Shown here in pieces: positions 44,837 through 57,117 of a stretch of DNA of 64,000 nucleotides; positions within the stretch are counted from its first letter, which is position 1, and the number at the start of each line of letters is the position of its first letter. The DNA lies in NCBI GenBank assembly GCA_028292265.1, contig JAQGMR010000033.1, positions 1 through 64,000 of the forward strand. Reading direction: 5' to 3'. The translations under genes and the position numbers were made by a program. The notes under the pieces were generated by a model, which searched no databases, was not told the DNA's origin, and saw only the letters and a program-made list of their open reading frames with translations. The stretch is from Herminiimonas sp. Its GTDB lineage: Bacteria; Pseudomonadota; Gammaproteobacteria; Burkholderiales; Burkholderiaceae_D.

Positions 44837-47490
44837 GGCTCGGCCGCTTTTTCCAGTGCGCGCAGCATGCGCGCGATGCGGTCCGACAGCTTCTCCGTGG
44901 ACAGCTTTTCGCGCAGGCGCTCCACCATCAAGGGAAAGGCAAAAGGCGTGGCGCGTGGGACGGCCGCAACATGCAGGCGTCTGCGCTGGAGCAGCGTCAG
45001 CGTTTCACGGAGACGAGTCAGCTCCAGTTCCTGCTCCAGCACTTCACGTTGCGCCTGGCCCAGCAGCAGATTGCGCAAATCATGCTTGCGGAAGACTTCG
45101 TAAAACAGGCTCGATGAGGCCTGCAACTGCCGGTTGCTTTTTGGCTGTCCGGGGTAGCCCTGAAAAATAAGCCCGGCAATGCGCGCGATTTCACGAAAGC
45201 GCCGCTGGGCCAGTTCCGCTGCGTTCAGGCTGTCGAGCACGTCTTCAAGCAGATTGTCGGTCGAGAGAAGGGACTCCGGCTCGGCTAGCAGAGCGGCATA
45301 GTCGACTGGCTGCAACGAGAGCAATTCAAAGCCGTAATCGTTGACGGCAATCGAGAAGGTCGTCGGCGCACGCCGGGCAATGCGCAGACCAAGCAGCGCC
45401 GCCAGGCCGATGTGAACGGCGCGCCCGGCAAAGGGGTAAAGGAACAAATGATGGCCCTCACGGCTTTCCATCGCCTCAGCCACCAGCACTTTCCCGGTCG
45501 GCAGGGCAGACCAGCGTTGCTGCACTTCCAGCAGTGGCCGGATCGCTTCCATTTCCGGACCGTCGTAGTGCCCGCGGTCGGCTTCTTCCATGCGGTCCAG
45601 CATGGCGGACGCGAGCTCGGACGACAGCGGCATCTTGCCGCCTTGCCAGCGCGGTACCGCACCCTTGTTGCCAGTGGCCCGGCGTACATAGGCGGTCATT
45701 TCCTTGGTGCGTACGAATTCCAGCACGCGCCCGCCAAACAAGAAGTGGTCGCCTTGCCGCAAGCGCGAAATAAACGATTCTTCGACCGTGCCAATGGCGC
45801 CGCCAGTCATGTATTTCACCTGCATGGATGCATCCGACATGATGGTACCGATGCCCATCCGGTGCCGCCGGCCGAGTGACGCATCGGGCACGTGGTAGAC
45901 GCCATCCTCATCCGGCAGCACGCGCCGGTATTCGGGATACGCCGAGAGGCTTTGGCCCCCACGTGCCACGAAATCGAGCGCCCATTGCCATTCGTCGGCG
46001 CTCAGGTTTCGATACGACCAGGCACTTCGCACTTCCTCCAGCAGTTCGGCCGAGCGGAAGCCGCCGCCCAGTGCCACGGTCACCAGGTGCTGCACCAGCA
46101 CGTCGAGTGGCTTCTCCGGCACGGCACGCGCCTCGATGTTGCGGCGGGCGATCGCGCTCTTTGCGCCGGCGGCTTCCAGCAGTTCAAGGCTATTGGTCGG
46201 CACCAGCGTTACGCGCGACACCCGTCCGGGCGCATGGCCGCTGCGACCGGCACGCTGCAGCAGTCGTCCGATGCCCTTGCAACTGCCGATCTGCAGCACC
46301 CGTTCCACCGGCAGGAAATCGACGCCAAGGTCGAGGCTTGAGGTGCACACCACGGCCTTCAATTTGCCCTCTTTCAAGCCGGTCTCCACCCACTCGCGCA
46401 CCGCCTTGTCGAGTGAGCCATGATGCAGGGCGATGATTCCGGCCCAGTCCGGTCGTGCCTCCAGCAGATTCTGGTACCACAACTCGGACTGGGAACGGGT
46501 GTTGGTGAAAACAAGGGTCGAGGAATGCGATTCGATTTCCGCTGCGACTGGCGCCAGCATCTGAATGCCGAGGTGGCCGCCCCAGGGGAAGCGGCTGAGA
46601 TGCTCTGGTATCAGTGTATCGACGATAATTTTTTTAGGGGAGGGCGCGTCGATCAGTTCGACGCCAGGGACGGCGCTTTTGTCATGGCCGGTTTTGCCTT
46701 CCGGGTTGATGTCAGCTTGCCCGCTCGCCTCGACTGGCTCGTGTAAATCGCCTAGCAGCGCCCGCTGCGCCAACGCCAGATTGCCGAGCGTTGCAGACAG
46801 CCCCCATACGATCAGGCCCGGGCGCCAGCGCCGCAGACGGGCCAGCGCAAGCTGCGTCTGCACGCCGCGCTTGTTGCCCATCAGTTCGTGCCATTCATCG
46901 ACGATCACAACATCCAGCGCGCTGAACAGGGCACGGGTGTCCGCTTTGCTGAGTAGCAGGGACAAACTTTCCGGCGTGGTAACCAGCGTCGATGGCAAGC
47001 CCTTGGCCTGGCGGCCGCGCTCAGCGGTGCTGGTGTCGCCGGTGCGGAGGCCAATGGTCCATGTGGGCATCAGCGCCGCGGCCGGTTCTTGCAGCGCGCG
47101 GAAGGTATCAAGCGCCAGGGCGCGCATCGGCGTGATCCACAAAACACGAAGCCCGCCGCGCTTGCGCGCTACCGATCGTTCCGACTGGGCGCGCAGCAGG
47201 GCGCCGAACCACAAGGCATAGGTTTTGCCCGAACCGGTGCCGGCATGCAGCAGTCCCGAACGACCCTGTCCGAAGGCCTTCCAGACGGCGCGCTGGAACG
47301 GGAATATCTTCCAGCCTCGCGAGGCGAACCATGCGCTCGCCGGGGCCATGTCAAAGGCTTTCCTCGCGGGCTCGGGCCCGCCGTCGATTTTTACTTCGCT
47401 TGAAACAGGCTTGCTCGGCCTCGGTTCCAGGTTCGGCGACTGCCCGTCCACGCCAGCCAGCATGCCGTCCACGCTGCTTCGCGCTGTCAT
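44833..47490 (-). CDS. Ligase-associated DEXH-box helicase (Lhr-Core type)
   Basis: 885 aa. A 3'-5' ATP-dependent helicase of the Lhr-Core group. Walker A GTGSGKT at 84-90, the DEWH Walker B near 196, SATLGN (motif III), and motif VI region [15 protein letters not shown]; the C-terminal third contains the Lhr winged-helix and beta-barrel parts. A first 45-residue stretch before the helicase core is low-complexity. It overlaps the ligase stop (ATGA) and the pdeM start. Confidence 0.94.
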   Translation of the reverse strand: MTARSSVDGMLAGVDGQSPNLEPRPSKPVSSEVKIDGGPEPARKAFDMAPASAWFASRGWKIFPFQRAVWKAFGQGRSGLLHAGTGSGKTYALWFGALLRAQSERSVARKRGGLRVLWITPMRALALDTFRALQEPAAALMPTWTIGLRTGDTSTAERGRQAKGLPSTLVTTPESLSLLLSKADTRALFSALDVVIVDEWHELMGNKRGVQTQLALARLRRWRPGLIVWGLSATLGNLALAQRALLGDLHEPVEASGQADINPEGKTGHDKSAVPGVELIDAPSPKKIIVDTLIPEHLSRFPWGGHLGIQMLAPVAAEIESHSSTLVFTNTRSQSELWYQNLLEARPDWAGIIALHHGSLDKAVREWVETGLKEGKLKAVVCTSSLDLGVDFLPVERVLQIGSCKGIGRLLQRAGRSGHAPGRVSRVTLVPTNSLELLEAAGAKSAIARRNIEARAVPEKPLDVLVQHLVTVALGGGFRSAELLEEVRSAWSYRNLSADEWQWALDFVARGGQSLSAYPEYRRVLPDEDGVYHVPDASLGRRHRMGIGTIMSDASMQVKYMTGGAIGTVEESFISRLRQGDHFLFGGRVLEFVRTKEMTAYVRRATGNKGAVPRWQGGKMPLSSELASAMLDRMEEADRGHYDGPEMEAIRPLLEVQQRWSALPTGKVLVAEAMESREGHHLFLYPFAGRAVHIGLAALLGLRIARRAPTTFSIAVNDYGFELLSLQPVDYAALLAEPESLLSTDNLLEDVLDSLNAAELAQRRFREIARIAGLIFQGYPGQPKSNRQLQASSSLFYEVFRKHDLRNLLLGQAQREVLEQELELTRLRETLTLLQRRRLHVAAVPRATPFAFPLMVERLREKLSTEKLSDRIARMLRALEKAAEP

Positions 47491-49106
47491 GGCAGCAGGC
47501 CGCGCAGGGTGGTAAGCGTGTCCGCTTCCGCCACCGGCTTATCGTCGCGGATGCGCAGGATGCGTGGGAAACGCACGGCAATGCCGGCCTTGTGGCGCGG
47601 CGAGGCCGCGATTCCCTCGAAGCCAAGTTCGAACACCATGGTGGGCTTTACGCTGCGCACCGGGCCAAACTTCTCTATTGTCGTTTTGCGAATCGCCGCA
47701 TCGACCTTCCCGATCTCCACGTCGGTCAACCCGGAATACGCCTTGGCGAAAGGCACGAGCTTTCGTTCGCCGCTGGCATCGACGTCCCACACAGCGAAGG
47801 TGTAATCGGTGTAAAGCGAAGCACGCCGCCCGTGTCCTGCCTGCGCGTAAATTAGTACCGCATCGATGGTGTAGGGATCGATCTTCCACTTCCACCAGAC
47901 GCCGCCTTCCTTGGTCCGTCCGGTGCCATAGCGGGCATCGACCGACTTCAGCATCATGCCTTCCACGCCGCGCTCGCGCGAACTGGCGCGCAACAAAGCA
48001 AGGCCCTCCCAACTCTCAGCCGGAATCAGCGGCGAGAGCTTCAGCATAGGCGAATTGACCTCATCCACCAGCGTTTCCAGCATGCCGCGTCGTGTAGCCT
48101 GGGGCAAGCCACGCAGGTCGACGCCCTCGCGTTCAAGCAGGTCGTAAGCCACCAGAACCGCTGGCAATTCCGCCAGCAGTTTTGGCGTGACCGACTTGCG
48201 GCCAATGCGCTTTTGCAATTCGGCGAATGCGGCCGGCGCGTTGTTGCGCCACACAAGTATTTCACCATCGATCACGCTGCCATCGGGGAGTGGAATGGCA
48301 CTGATCTCTGGAAAGCGCTCGCTAATCAAGTCTTCGCCGCGCGACCATAGCCAGCTTTGAGCGTCGCGCCGAACCAGTTGCGCGCGGATGCCGTCGTACT
48401 TCCATTCCGCCTGCCAGGACTCGACCGGCCCGAGTGTCGTCGGTTCTACCTGGAGCGGATGCGCCAGGAAAAACGGATAGGGCTGGCCGCCACGCTGCAT
48501 CAGGTGGTCGTCCGGCTGACTCGAAATAAGTTCAAGGAAGCGCGGCGCGGTCGGCGCGAACGACTTGTCGGTCCATCCCATCAGGCGCTGCGCAATCAGC
48601 TTCGCATCCTGGCCGCTGACTTCGCCTAGTGCACGCGTCACCAGGAGACGCGACACGCCTACGCGAAACCCCCCGCCGATCAGCTTCAGGAACAGGAAAC
48701 GCTCTCGCCATTCGAGTTCATCCCACCATGCGAACAGCGCCTCGCGAATCGCTTCCGGTGCCGCGCCGCGCAGGCGGGCAATGCGTTCTTCAATCCAGGC
48801 GGCGAGGCCAATTTCGGTGCGTCGCGTTGGCGGCGGCAGGATATGCGCAATGGTCTCGGCCAGGTCACCGACGGCCTGATAACTTTCCTCGAACAACCAA
48901 TCGTCCAGACCGGCCCGTTCAATCGCAAACTGGCGCAGCAGTTTGGTAGGCACCGCCTGACGCGGCTTGCCTCCCGCAAGGAAATACGCGGCCCAGGCCG
49001 CGTCGGCCGGATCGGCATGACCAAAGAATTGCTGCAGCGCCTGCAGCTTGCGATTGGTTGCGGTAGTGCTGTCCAGCTCTGCGTACAGTGCGGCGAATTC
49101 ACGCAT
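47487..49106 (-). CDS. ATP-dependent DNA ligase of the repair cluster
   Basis: 539 aa. It joins DNA ends with ATP, distinct from NAD-dependent LigA in this window. An N-terminal DNA-binding domain (about 1-205) precedes the adenylation domain with Lys236 in [11 protein letters not shown], motif III (IDGEILVW), motif IV (EGMMLKS) and motif V (WWKWK), then an OB fold. ATG 49106 ([11 protein letters not shown]) is the family start and overlaps the exonuclease stop by 8 bases; the longer frame to 49391 lies inside that gene. Confidence 0.94.
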   Translation of the reverse strand: MREFAALYAELDSTTATNRKLQALQQFFGHADPADAAWAAYFLAGGKPRQAVPTKLLRQFAIERAGLDDWLFEESYQAVGDLAETIAHILPPPTRRTEIGLAAWIEERIARLRGAAPEAIREALFAWWDELEWRERFLFLKLIGGGFRVGVSRLLVTRALGEVSGQDAKLIAQRLMGWTDKSFAPTAPRFLELISSQPDDHLMQRGGQPYPFFLAHPLQVEPTTLGPVESWQAEWKYDGIRAQLVRRDAQSWLWSRGEDLISERFPEISAIPLPDGSVIDGEILVWRNNAPAAFAELQKRIGRKSVTPKLLAELPAVLVAYDLLEREGVDLRGLPQATRRGMLETLVDEVNSPMLKLSPLIPAESWEGLALLRASSRERGVEGMMLKSVDARYGTGRTKEGGVWWKWKIDPYTIDAVLIYAQAGHGRRASLYTDYTFAVWDVDASGERKLVPFAKAYSGLTDVEIGKVDAAIRKTTIEKFGPVRSVKPTMVFELGFEGIAASPRHKAGIAVRFPRILRIRDDKPVAEADTLTTLRGLLP

Positions 49107-50316
49107 CGGGTCGATCGTCCCCTGGTGTGGTGGTGGGCTCGGTTGTATCCGTAATGGTTGCAATCTCATCTGCCGCCAGGTCATGCTGGTCGGGAGGGCC
49201 TGCGACTGCACTGGCGTGGCCTGAAGGAGCCTCACTCCCGTGGCGAGAACCGGCAATTCCGGCCTCGCCAGGGGCGGCATCACCAGAGCCTGCGCCAGCC
49301 GAATCATCCTCGTCCCCATACTGGGTCTCAAAGGCCCCGGCATTGAGGCCCTGCTGGCGCAGCCATCGCACCATGACGGGCACCTGGCCATGCGTCACGA
49401 TGACATTCTGCGCGCCGGTGGCATGGATGGCCTGCAGCAGCCCCGGCCAGTCGGCATGGTCGGACAGCACGAAGCCGCGATCCACCGCACGCCGCCGTCG
49501 CGCCCCGCGCAACTGCATCCAGCCGCTGGCGAAGGCATCGCTGTAGTCGCCGAAGCGGCGCATCCAGGTCGAACCTCCGGCAGACGGCGGCGCAAGTATC
49601 AAGGCCTTCGCGAACTCGGTCCGGTCCGTCACTTCCGATACCAGTCGCGTCGGCGGCAGCGTCACGCCGCTCTCGCGATAGACCCGGTTCAACGGCTCCA
49701 CCGCACCGTGGCAAAAGATCGGGCCGACCGCGGGGTCGAGGCCGGAGAGAATGCGTTGCGCCTTGCCGAAGGCATAACAAAACAGCACGCTGGCACGGCC
49801 GGCGTCGGCATTGCTTCGCCACCATGCGTTGATGTCGTCGAAAATTTCCTGTTGCGGCTGCCAGCGGTAGATCGGCAGGCCGAAGGTGGACTCGGTGATA
49901 AAAGTGTCGCATTTCACCGGCTCGAACGGAGCGCAGGTGCCGTCCGGTTCCAGCTTGTAGTCGCCGGATGCGACCCACACTTCGCCGCGATATTCGAGCC
50001 GCACCTGGGCCGAACCGAGCACGTGCCCGGCTGGATGAAAGGAGACTGTCACGCCGTTGTGCTGCACCGTTTCGCCCCAATCCAGCGTGTCGAGTGAAAT
50101 GTCACCCAGGCGCGACTTCAATATGCCGGCGCCAGCAGCGGCTGCAAGGTAACTGCCATGGCCGACCCGGGCGTGGTCGGCATGGGCGTGGGTAATGATG
50201 GCGCGTTCCACCGGTCGCCAGGGATCGATGTAGAACTGTCCGGGCACGCAGTACAGGCCTTCCTTGCGTGCCACCACCATGTCCGGTCGGGCCTGATTGA
50301 TTTGCGGCTCGGGCAA
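49099..50316 (-). CDS. Ligase-associated exonuclease (metallo-beta-lactamase fold)
   Basis: 405 aa. A beta-CASP/MBL-fold nuclease, first gene of the operon. The metal site THAHADH (42-48) is followed by PAGHVLGSAQV, SGDYK, and in the C-terminal part LSDHADW and VIVTHGQ. A 70-residue Gly/Ala/Asp/Thr-rich acidic tail (from about 335) is not part of the fold. The start is TTG 50316, preceded by AAAGGA at 9 bases; an ATG 12 codons later (50280) is an alternative with a weaker site. Confidence 0.92.
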   Translation of the reverse strand: MPEPQINQARPDMVVARKEGLYCVPGQFYIDPWRPVERAIITHAHADHARVGHGSYLAAAAGAGILKSRLGDISLDTLDWGETVQHNGVTVSFHPAGHVLGSAQVRLEYRGEVWVASGDYKLEPDGTCAPFEPVKCDTFITESTFGLPIYRWQPQQEIFDDINAWWRSNADAGRASVLFCYAFGKAQRILSGLDPAVGPIFCHGAVEPLNRVYRESGVTLPPTRLVSEVTDRTEFAKALILAPPSAGGSTWMRRFGDYSDAFASGWMQLRGARRRRAVDRGFVLSDHADWPGLLQAIHATGAQNVIVTHGQVPVMVRWLRQQGLNAGAFETQYGDEDDSAGAGSGDAAPGEAGIAGSRHGSEAPSGHASAVAGPPDQHDLAADEIATITDTTEPTTTPGDDRPDA

Positions 50317-50369
50317 TGCGGTTTTTCCTTTCGTGCAAGGTGGAAATACTTTTGAGGGAACCCCATGGT

Positions 50370-50378
50370 TTTATAGCA
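50370..50378 (-). promoter_or_regulatory. Candidate extended -10 promoter of the repair operon
   Basis: TGCTATAAA on the minus strand, an extended -10 (TGn followed by TATAAA), about 55 bases before the exonuclease TTG. There is no good -35, which is acceptable for an extended -10. Confidence 0.45.
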
Positions 50379-50619
50379 TGGCGGCGTCAGCCACGCCCTG
50401 ACGCGGGACAGTCCATCATGCATGCCGAAAGGGGTTCGATGCATGCTCGGCAGAAGAACCGCGGCGGCAGTGCTTCGCCGCCTTCTACGGGTAAAGATCG
50501 ATGGTGGGAGAAAGCCTGTGACCCACTGCCCGATCATGAGAAAATGCCCGGCACCGTGACTTGCCCGGCAGGGCACCACCGGACCAGGCGCAGAAGGGCC
50601 AGACGCAGGGGGCCCGGCG

Positions 50620-50694
50620 CAACCGGCCCGGCGAACCGGATCGTGGAACCGGACTAGACGAACCGGACCGAACGAACGGGACGGGACGAACCGG
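50620..50694. repeat. Six 13-14-bp repeats upstream of queE
   Basis: Cores of GAACCGGA start at 50633, 50646 and 50660; variants start at 50620 (CAACCGGC), 50674 (GAACGGGA) and 50688 (GAACCGGC). Spacing is 13, 13, 14, 14 and 14 bases, ending about 35 bases before the queE ribosome binding site. Confidence 0.7.
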
Positions 50695-50736
50695 CCTCGC
50701 ACAACTTCATCAGCAAACACTTCCGCAGGAACGATT

Positions 50737-51372
50737 TTGACGTACAGCGTAAAAGAGATTTTCTACACACTGCAGGGCGAGGGCGCCCAAGCCGGCCGCC
50801 CCGCGGTGTTTTGCCGCTTCGCGGGTTGCAACCTCTGGACGGGCCGGGAAGCGGACCGCGCTACTGCCGTCTGCCGCTTCTGCGACACCGATTTCGTGGG
50901 CACTGATGGCGAACTCGGCAACAAGTACCGCAGCGCGGACGCCCTTGCCGACACCATCGCCAGCCTGTGGCCGGCCTTGCATGCGCAAGCCCGCTATGTC
51001 GTTTTCACGGGTGGCGAACCGCTGCTGCAACTGGACGCCGCCCTGATCGATGCGGTGCATGCGCGCGGCTTCACCATTGCCATCGAAACCAACGGCACGC
51101 TACCGGTACCACCGGGCGTCGACTGGATCTGCGTCAGCCCCAAGGTGGGTCCCAAATTGCGCGTGGAGCGCGGCAGCGAATTGAAAGTGGTTATCCCGCA
51201 AGTCGGCCAGGCGCTGGAACAATACGAAGGCCTCGACTTTGAGCACTTCTTTGTTCAGCCGATGGATGGGCCGGCGCTGGATGCCAACACCCGCCTGGCC
51301 ATCGACACTTGCAAGCGCCGCCCGCAATGGAAGCTCAGCCTGCAAACCCACAAACTGCTGCACATACCTTGA
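50737..51372 (+). CDS. queE: 7-carboxy-7-deazaguanine synthase QueE
   Basis: 211 aa radical-SAM enzyme of queuosine synthesis. The cluster motif is the C-x14-C-x2-C form (GCNLWTGREADRATAVCRFCD) known from Burkholderia QueE rather than C-x3-C-x2-C. Other signs: YTLQGEGAQAGRPAVFCRF, FTGGEPLLQLD and ETNGTLP. The start is TTG 50737, with AGGAACG before it. queD follows after 8 bases. Confidence 0.94.
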   Translation: MTYSVKEIFYTLQGEGAQAGRPAVFCRFAGCNLWTGREADRATAVCRFCDTDFVGTDGELGNKYRSADALADTIASLWPALHAQARYVVFTGGEPLLQLDAALIDAVHARGFTIAIETNGTLPVPPGVDWICVSPKVGPKLRVERGSELKVVIPQVGQALEQYEGLDFEHFFVQPMDGPALDANTRLAIDTCKRRPQWKLSLQTHKLLHIP

Positions 51373-51380
51373 AGCCGGCC

Positions 51381-53349
<1,969 letters not shown>

Positions 53350-53437
53350 AGAGATTGGCCGGCTACGGCGGAACGCCGCGAAATTTTATTCAGTAGCTTG
53401 TGGCGTCACCCGTCCCGGCATGCGACTTGGTCGGATT

Positions 53438-54328
53438 TTAGGCGGAAATATTCTCGACACGGAAGCGCGTCGAGAACCCCACCGTTTCCCCGCACTTCAG
53501 CGTCGCCAGGCCCGGTCGGCCAGGCATGTGAAACGCATCGATCGGATGCGTTATCGGTTCAAAGCAAAAATACGCCAGCCCTGGCGGGCGGAATAGCAGG
53601 CTGAAGCCGGAATTGGGCTGCATGGTCATGCGCAGCGAGAGCTTCCGGTCCGGCCATTCAATGAGCGCTTCGCCATCCCAACCGCTGAAGCCGTTGTCGA
53701 TCAAATCGCCGTCCAGTGGTGATGGCTGGTTATAGTCCCAGCCGGCCGGGAATTCGCTTGTATGGCGCACCGGAATGGGGTCGTCGCCGGACAGCCACAC
53801 GCCCCTAGCGCAGGCACGAAGGCGGGTTTGTGGGTTACGGGGAAAGTAGGGATGCAGACCCAGCCCGTACGGCAGCGGCAAGTCGCCCAGATGGGTTGCT
53901 GACAGGTCGATCGTCATGCCGTCGTCCTGCAGGGCGATGTGCATAACGCCGCGATAGGTGTAAGGATTGCCGTCGAACCGGTCCGACTCCAACGTCACCG
54001 TGACGCGGTCATGGGTCCTGCCTTCCACGGTCCATGGCTGCAGCCACCCATCGCCGTGAATTGGGTAGGCTTCCCCGTCACGATTAAGCTTGACCGGATA
54101 GTGTTTTCCGTCGACCTCAAAGCCACCGCCCGTAATGCGGTTGGACCAGGGGATGAGCGGGAAACAGGCCGTTGTATAGCGATCCGGCGACTTGCGGTCC
54201 CATCGCCGCAGCAGCGGCGTGGTGCCATTTTCCGTCTTCCATTCCCACGCCGCGATGGCGGCGCCAAGCGCAGGCGCCAGCTCCAGGTGCTGGAAGTCAT
54301 TTTCAAGCGAAAGAGTGGCGATGGCCAT
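53438..54328 (-). CDS. Aldose 1-epimerase
   Basis: 296 aa. It interconverts alpha and beta anomers of a sugar, feeding the dehydrogenase of this cluster. The beta-sandwich mutarotase fold shows ACFPLIPWSNRITGGGF, the substrate histidine in PIHGDGWLQPW, the second in GLGLHPYFPR and the C-terminal catalytic glutamate region CFEPITHPIDAFHMPG. Start MAIATLSLEN chosen as family start; the frame stays open upstream. It ends the minus-strand sugar operon, 29 bases after the SMP-30 gene. Confidence 0.9.
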   Translation of the reverse strand: MAIATLSLENDFQHLELAPALGAAIAAWEWKTENGTTPLLRRWDRKSPDRYTTACFPLIPWSNRITGGGFEVDGKHYPVKLNRDGEAYPIHGDGWLQPWTVEGRTHDRVTVTLESDRFDGNPYTYRGVMHIALQDDGMTIDLSATHLGDLPLPYGLGLHPYFPRNPQTRLRACARGVWLSGDDPIPVRHTSEFPAGWDYNQPSPLDGDLIDNGFSGWDGEALIEWPDRKLSLRMTMQPNSGFSLLFRPPGLAYFCFEPITHPIDAFHMPGRPGLATLKCGETVGFSTRFRVENISA

Positions 54329-54357
54329 ATCGGTATTCCCTTGCGCCGTGGCCGCGC

Positions 54358-55299
54358 TCACGCGCCGAAGCGGTCCGCTGCCACGCCGGCCACGCCGGGT
54401 TCCACCGCAAAGAGCCCGCCTGCTAGCGGCTCGCGCTCGCGCGCTTCCGCCGAGAGCCCGTCGGCTGCGCTGGTGATGTAGAGCGTCCGCAAGTCCGGTC
54501 CGCCGAAAGCGCAGCTGGTGATCTGGGAGCAGGGCAGCTCGATGGTCTGGAGGACGGCGCCGCGCTCGTCGTGGCATGTGACCCGGCTCGCGCCCCAATG
54601 TGCGATCCAGAGCCCGCCGTTGGCATCCGTAGTCATGCCGTCTGGCGAGCCGTCTTCATCGGAGAACTGCAAGAAGACACGCTTGCCCGAGATCGCGCCG
54701 CGTTCAAGATCAAAGTCAAACGCCATTACGCGGCCATTGACGCTGTCATTGAGGTACATGACGCGCTGGTCAGCCGACCATGCCGGACCATTGATGACAG
54801 CGTATCCACCATCCATGCGCCGTGGCGGCGATGCACCGTCGAAGCAGTACAGCGATCCAGTCGGCGACTTGCAGGCGAAGTCCATGCTGCCCGCCCAAAA
54901 GCGGCCACGACGATCGCACTTGGCGTCGTTAAAGCGGTTGCCCGGCATGGCGGATTCCGCCTCGGCGAGACGCGTCAACTCTTCAGTCGCAGGATCAAAC
55001 AGCGCAAAACCATGGCGCAGCGTCACGATCAATCTCGGCTGCGTGGCGCGTTCTGCCAGGGCGCTGATTTCTTCTTCGAAGTCCCAGGTGCGTTGCTCCC
55101 CGCTGGACGGAATCAGGCGATGCAGACGGCGACCAAGGATGTCTACCCAATACAGTGCCTGCTCGCGCTCGGACCACAAAGGTCCTTCCCCCAGGGCAGC
55201 ACCGGCCGGCCAGACGCAGCGCGGCGTGGCGGAGCGTTCCACCAGACTTTCGGTATGGGGAATTGTCATGGTGGCGGTGGACAGTACGGCCGCCCGCAT
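54358..55299 (-). CDS. SMP-30/gluconolactonase family sugar lactonase
   Basis: 313 aa. It would open the sugar lactone made by the SDR dehydrogenase. Metal-binding motifs of the propeller: LGEGPLWSEREQALYWVDILGRRLHR (Glu), GNRFNDAKCDRRGRFWAGSMD (Asn, Asp) and PDGMTTDANGGLWIAHW (Asp). ATG 55299 is chosen: it overlaps the dehydratase stop (TGATG) and has GGGAG 8 bases before it; ATG 55269 is an alternative. Confidence 0.91.
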   Translation of the reverse strand: MRAAVLSTATMTIPHTESLVERSATPRCVWPAGAALGEGPLWSEREQALYWVDILGRRLHRLIPSSGEQRTWDFEEEISALAERATQPRLIVTLRHGFALFDPATEELTRLAEAESAMPGNRFNDAKCDRRGRFWAGSMDFACKSPTGSLYCFDGASPPRRMDGGYAVINGPAWSADQRVMYLNDSVNGRVMAFDFDLERGAISGKRVFLQFSDEDGSPDGMTTDANGGLWIAHWGASRVTCHDERGAVLQTIELPCSQITSCAFGGPDLRTLYITSAADGLSAEAREREPLAGGLFAVEPGVAGVAADRFGA

Positions 55300-57020
55300 C
55301 AGTGCGACTCCCGCGGCACGTCGGCCCCGCTGCGCCCGACCAGGAAGTCGAGGTCGGCCCCGAGATGCGCCTGCTGCACATGCTCCACGTACAGCTTTGC
55401 ATAGCCGCGTTTTAAAGGCGGCGGTGGCACCCATGCCGCCTTGCGCCGTGCCAGTTCCTCGTCGCTCACTTCAAGATGCAGGCGGCGGCCCGCAACGTCA
55501 AGTTCAATCATGTCGCCGCTCTGCACCAGCGCCAGTGGGCCGCCAACGCTTGCTTCTGGTGACGTGTGCAGCACGACCGTGCCATAGGCTGTGCCGCTCA
55601 TCCGTGCGTCGGAAATACGGACCATATCGGTGATGCCTTTTTCCAGTACTTTTTTGGGAAGCGGCATATTGCCGACTTCGGCCATGCCCGGATAGCCGCG
55701 CGGCCCGCAACCCTTGAGCACCATCACGCAGTTCTCGTCGACATCGAGCGTGTCATCGTCAATGCGAGCATGCAGCTCCTCAATGTTCTCAAACACGACC
55801 GCGCGACCTCTATGCTGCAGCAGTGCAGGCGTGGCGGCAGATGGCTTGATGACCGCGCCATCCGGCGCCAGGTTGCCGGTCAGGACAGCAATGCCGGCCT
55901 GCTCCTTGAACGGATGCCCAAACTCCATGATGACATCGCGGTTGTAGCAGGGCGCCTGCGCGATATTCTCGCCAAGCGATTTGCCATTGACCGTCAATGC
56001 ATCCACGTGAAGTACATGCGCGATTTCGCGCAGCACCGCGGGCAGGCCGCCGGCATAGTAGAAATCTTCCATCAGGAACCGGCCCGATGGTTGCAGGTTG
56101 ACGAGGCAGGGCAGATGACTGCCGAGATCGTCAAAGTCCTTCAGGTTAAGCTTGATTTCCATGCGCCCGGCGATCGCCAGCAGGTGCACCACCGCATTGG
56201 TCGAGCCGCCGATTGCGGCATTCACCCGCACTGCATTTTCAAAGGCTTCGCGCGTCACGATCTGGTCCATGGTGAGGTTCTCTTCGACCATTTGCACGAT
56301 GCGTCGCCCGCTCAGTTGCGCAAGCCGATGACGGCGGGTGTCGGAAGCCGGTATGGCCGCATTCTCCGGCAGCGACATGCCCAGTGCTTCGACCATGCTG
56401 GCCATGGTCGAGGCCGTGCCCATGGTGTTGCAGTGGCCCTTGGAGCGGTTCATGCAGGATTCCGCGTCACTGAACTCTTCCTGTGTCATTTCACCGGCGC
56501 GCACCATTTCCGACATCATCCAGACGCCGGTGCCAGATCCACTGTCCTGGCCGCGGAATTTGCCGTTCAACATGGGCCCACCCGAGACGCCGATGGTGGG
56601 CAAGCCGCAGCTGGCGGCGCCCATCAGCAGCGCGGGTGTGGTCTTGTCGCAGCCCATCAGCAGCACCACCCCATCGATCGGATTGCCGCGGATCGATTCC
56701 TCCACATCCATACTGGCGAGATTGCGAAACAGCATCGCAGTCGGCCGCAACTGGGTTTCGCCAAGAGACATGACCGGGAACTCCAGCGGCAGGCCGCCGG
56801 CCTCATAAACCCCGCGCTTGACGAATTCCGCAAGTTCGCGGAAGTGACTATTGCAGGGTGTCAATTCGGACCAGGTATTGCAGATCCCAATGACTGGCCG
56901 CCCGTCGAATTCGTCCGCGGGATAGCCGTCCTTCTTCATCCAGCTTCGGTAGACGAAGCCATCGCGGTCCTGCTTGCCGAACCAGGCCTGGCTGCGACGT
57001 TTGGGTTTTATTTGTGTCAT
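55299..57020 (-). CDS. IlvD/Edd-family sugar-acid dehydratase
   Basis: 573 aa. It removes water from an aldonate (arabinonate, galactonate, fuconate or xylonate in known relatives) to give a 2-keto-3-deoxy acid. Iron-sulfur ligands: CNTW (first Cys near 47), MGCDKTTPA (about 123-131) and the cysteine of SKGHCNTMGTAS. Conserved GVSGGPMLNG and RISDARMSGTAYGTVVLH are present. Given dgoK and dgoA next door, galactonate is the favoured substrate; L-arabinonate cannot be excluded. Divergent from the SDR gene by 97 bases. Confidence 0.92.
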   Translation of the reverse strand: MTQIKPKRRSQAWFGKQDRDGFVYRSWMKKDGYPADEFDGRPVIGICNTWSELTPCNSHFRELAEFVKRGVYEAGGLPLEFPVMSLGETQLRPTAMLFRNLASMDVEESIRGNPIDGVVLLMGCDKTTPALLMGAASCGLPTIGVSGGPMLNGKFRGQDSGSGTGVWMMSEMVRAGEMTQEEFSDAESCMNRSKGHCNTMGTASTMASMVEALGMSLPENAAIPASDTRRHRLAQLSGRRIVQMVEENLTMDQIVTREAFENAVRVNAAIGGSTNAVVHLLAIAGRMEIKLNLKDFDDLGSHLPCLVNLQPSGRFLMEDFYYAGGLPAVLREIAHVLHVDALTVNGKSLGENIAQAPCYNRDVIMEFGHPFKEQAGIAVLTGNLAPDGAVIKPSAATPALLQHRGRAVVFENIEELHARIDDDTLDVDENCVMVLKGCGPRGYPGMAEVGNMPLPKKVLEKGITDMVRISDARMSGTAYGTVVLHTSPEASVGGPLALVQSGDMIELDVAGRRLHLEVSDEELARRKAAWVPPPPLKRGYAKLYVEHVQQAHLGADLDFLVGRSGADVPRESH

Positions 57021-57117
57021 AGGTCCAAAGAATTGTTGCCTTACGCTGAATTATTGAGTGGCGAACCTATCGAAAGTTCAGGAGTTAAATATCGGGAGTC
57101 TGATAAAGGAGAAGCGG

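Larger units (their letters stand above)
50317..50736. other. Divergent region between the repair operon and queE
   Basis: 420 bases without a convincing gene. It holds a candidate extended -10 promoter for the repair operon (50370-50378) and, near queE, six copies of a 13-14-bp repeat (50620-50694). No LexA box of the CTGT-N8-ACAG type and no preQ1 riboswitch were seen. Confidence 0.5.

Noticed and set aside
50317-50736. preQ1 riboswitch or LexA box in the queE/repair region
   Set aside because: No preQ1-type short stem with A-rich tail and no CTGT-N8-ACAG dyad could be found.
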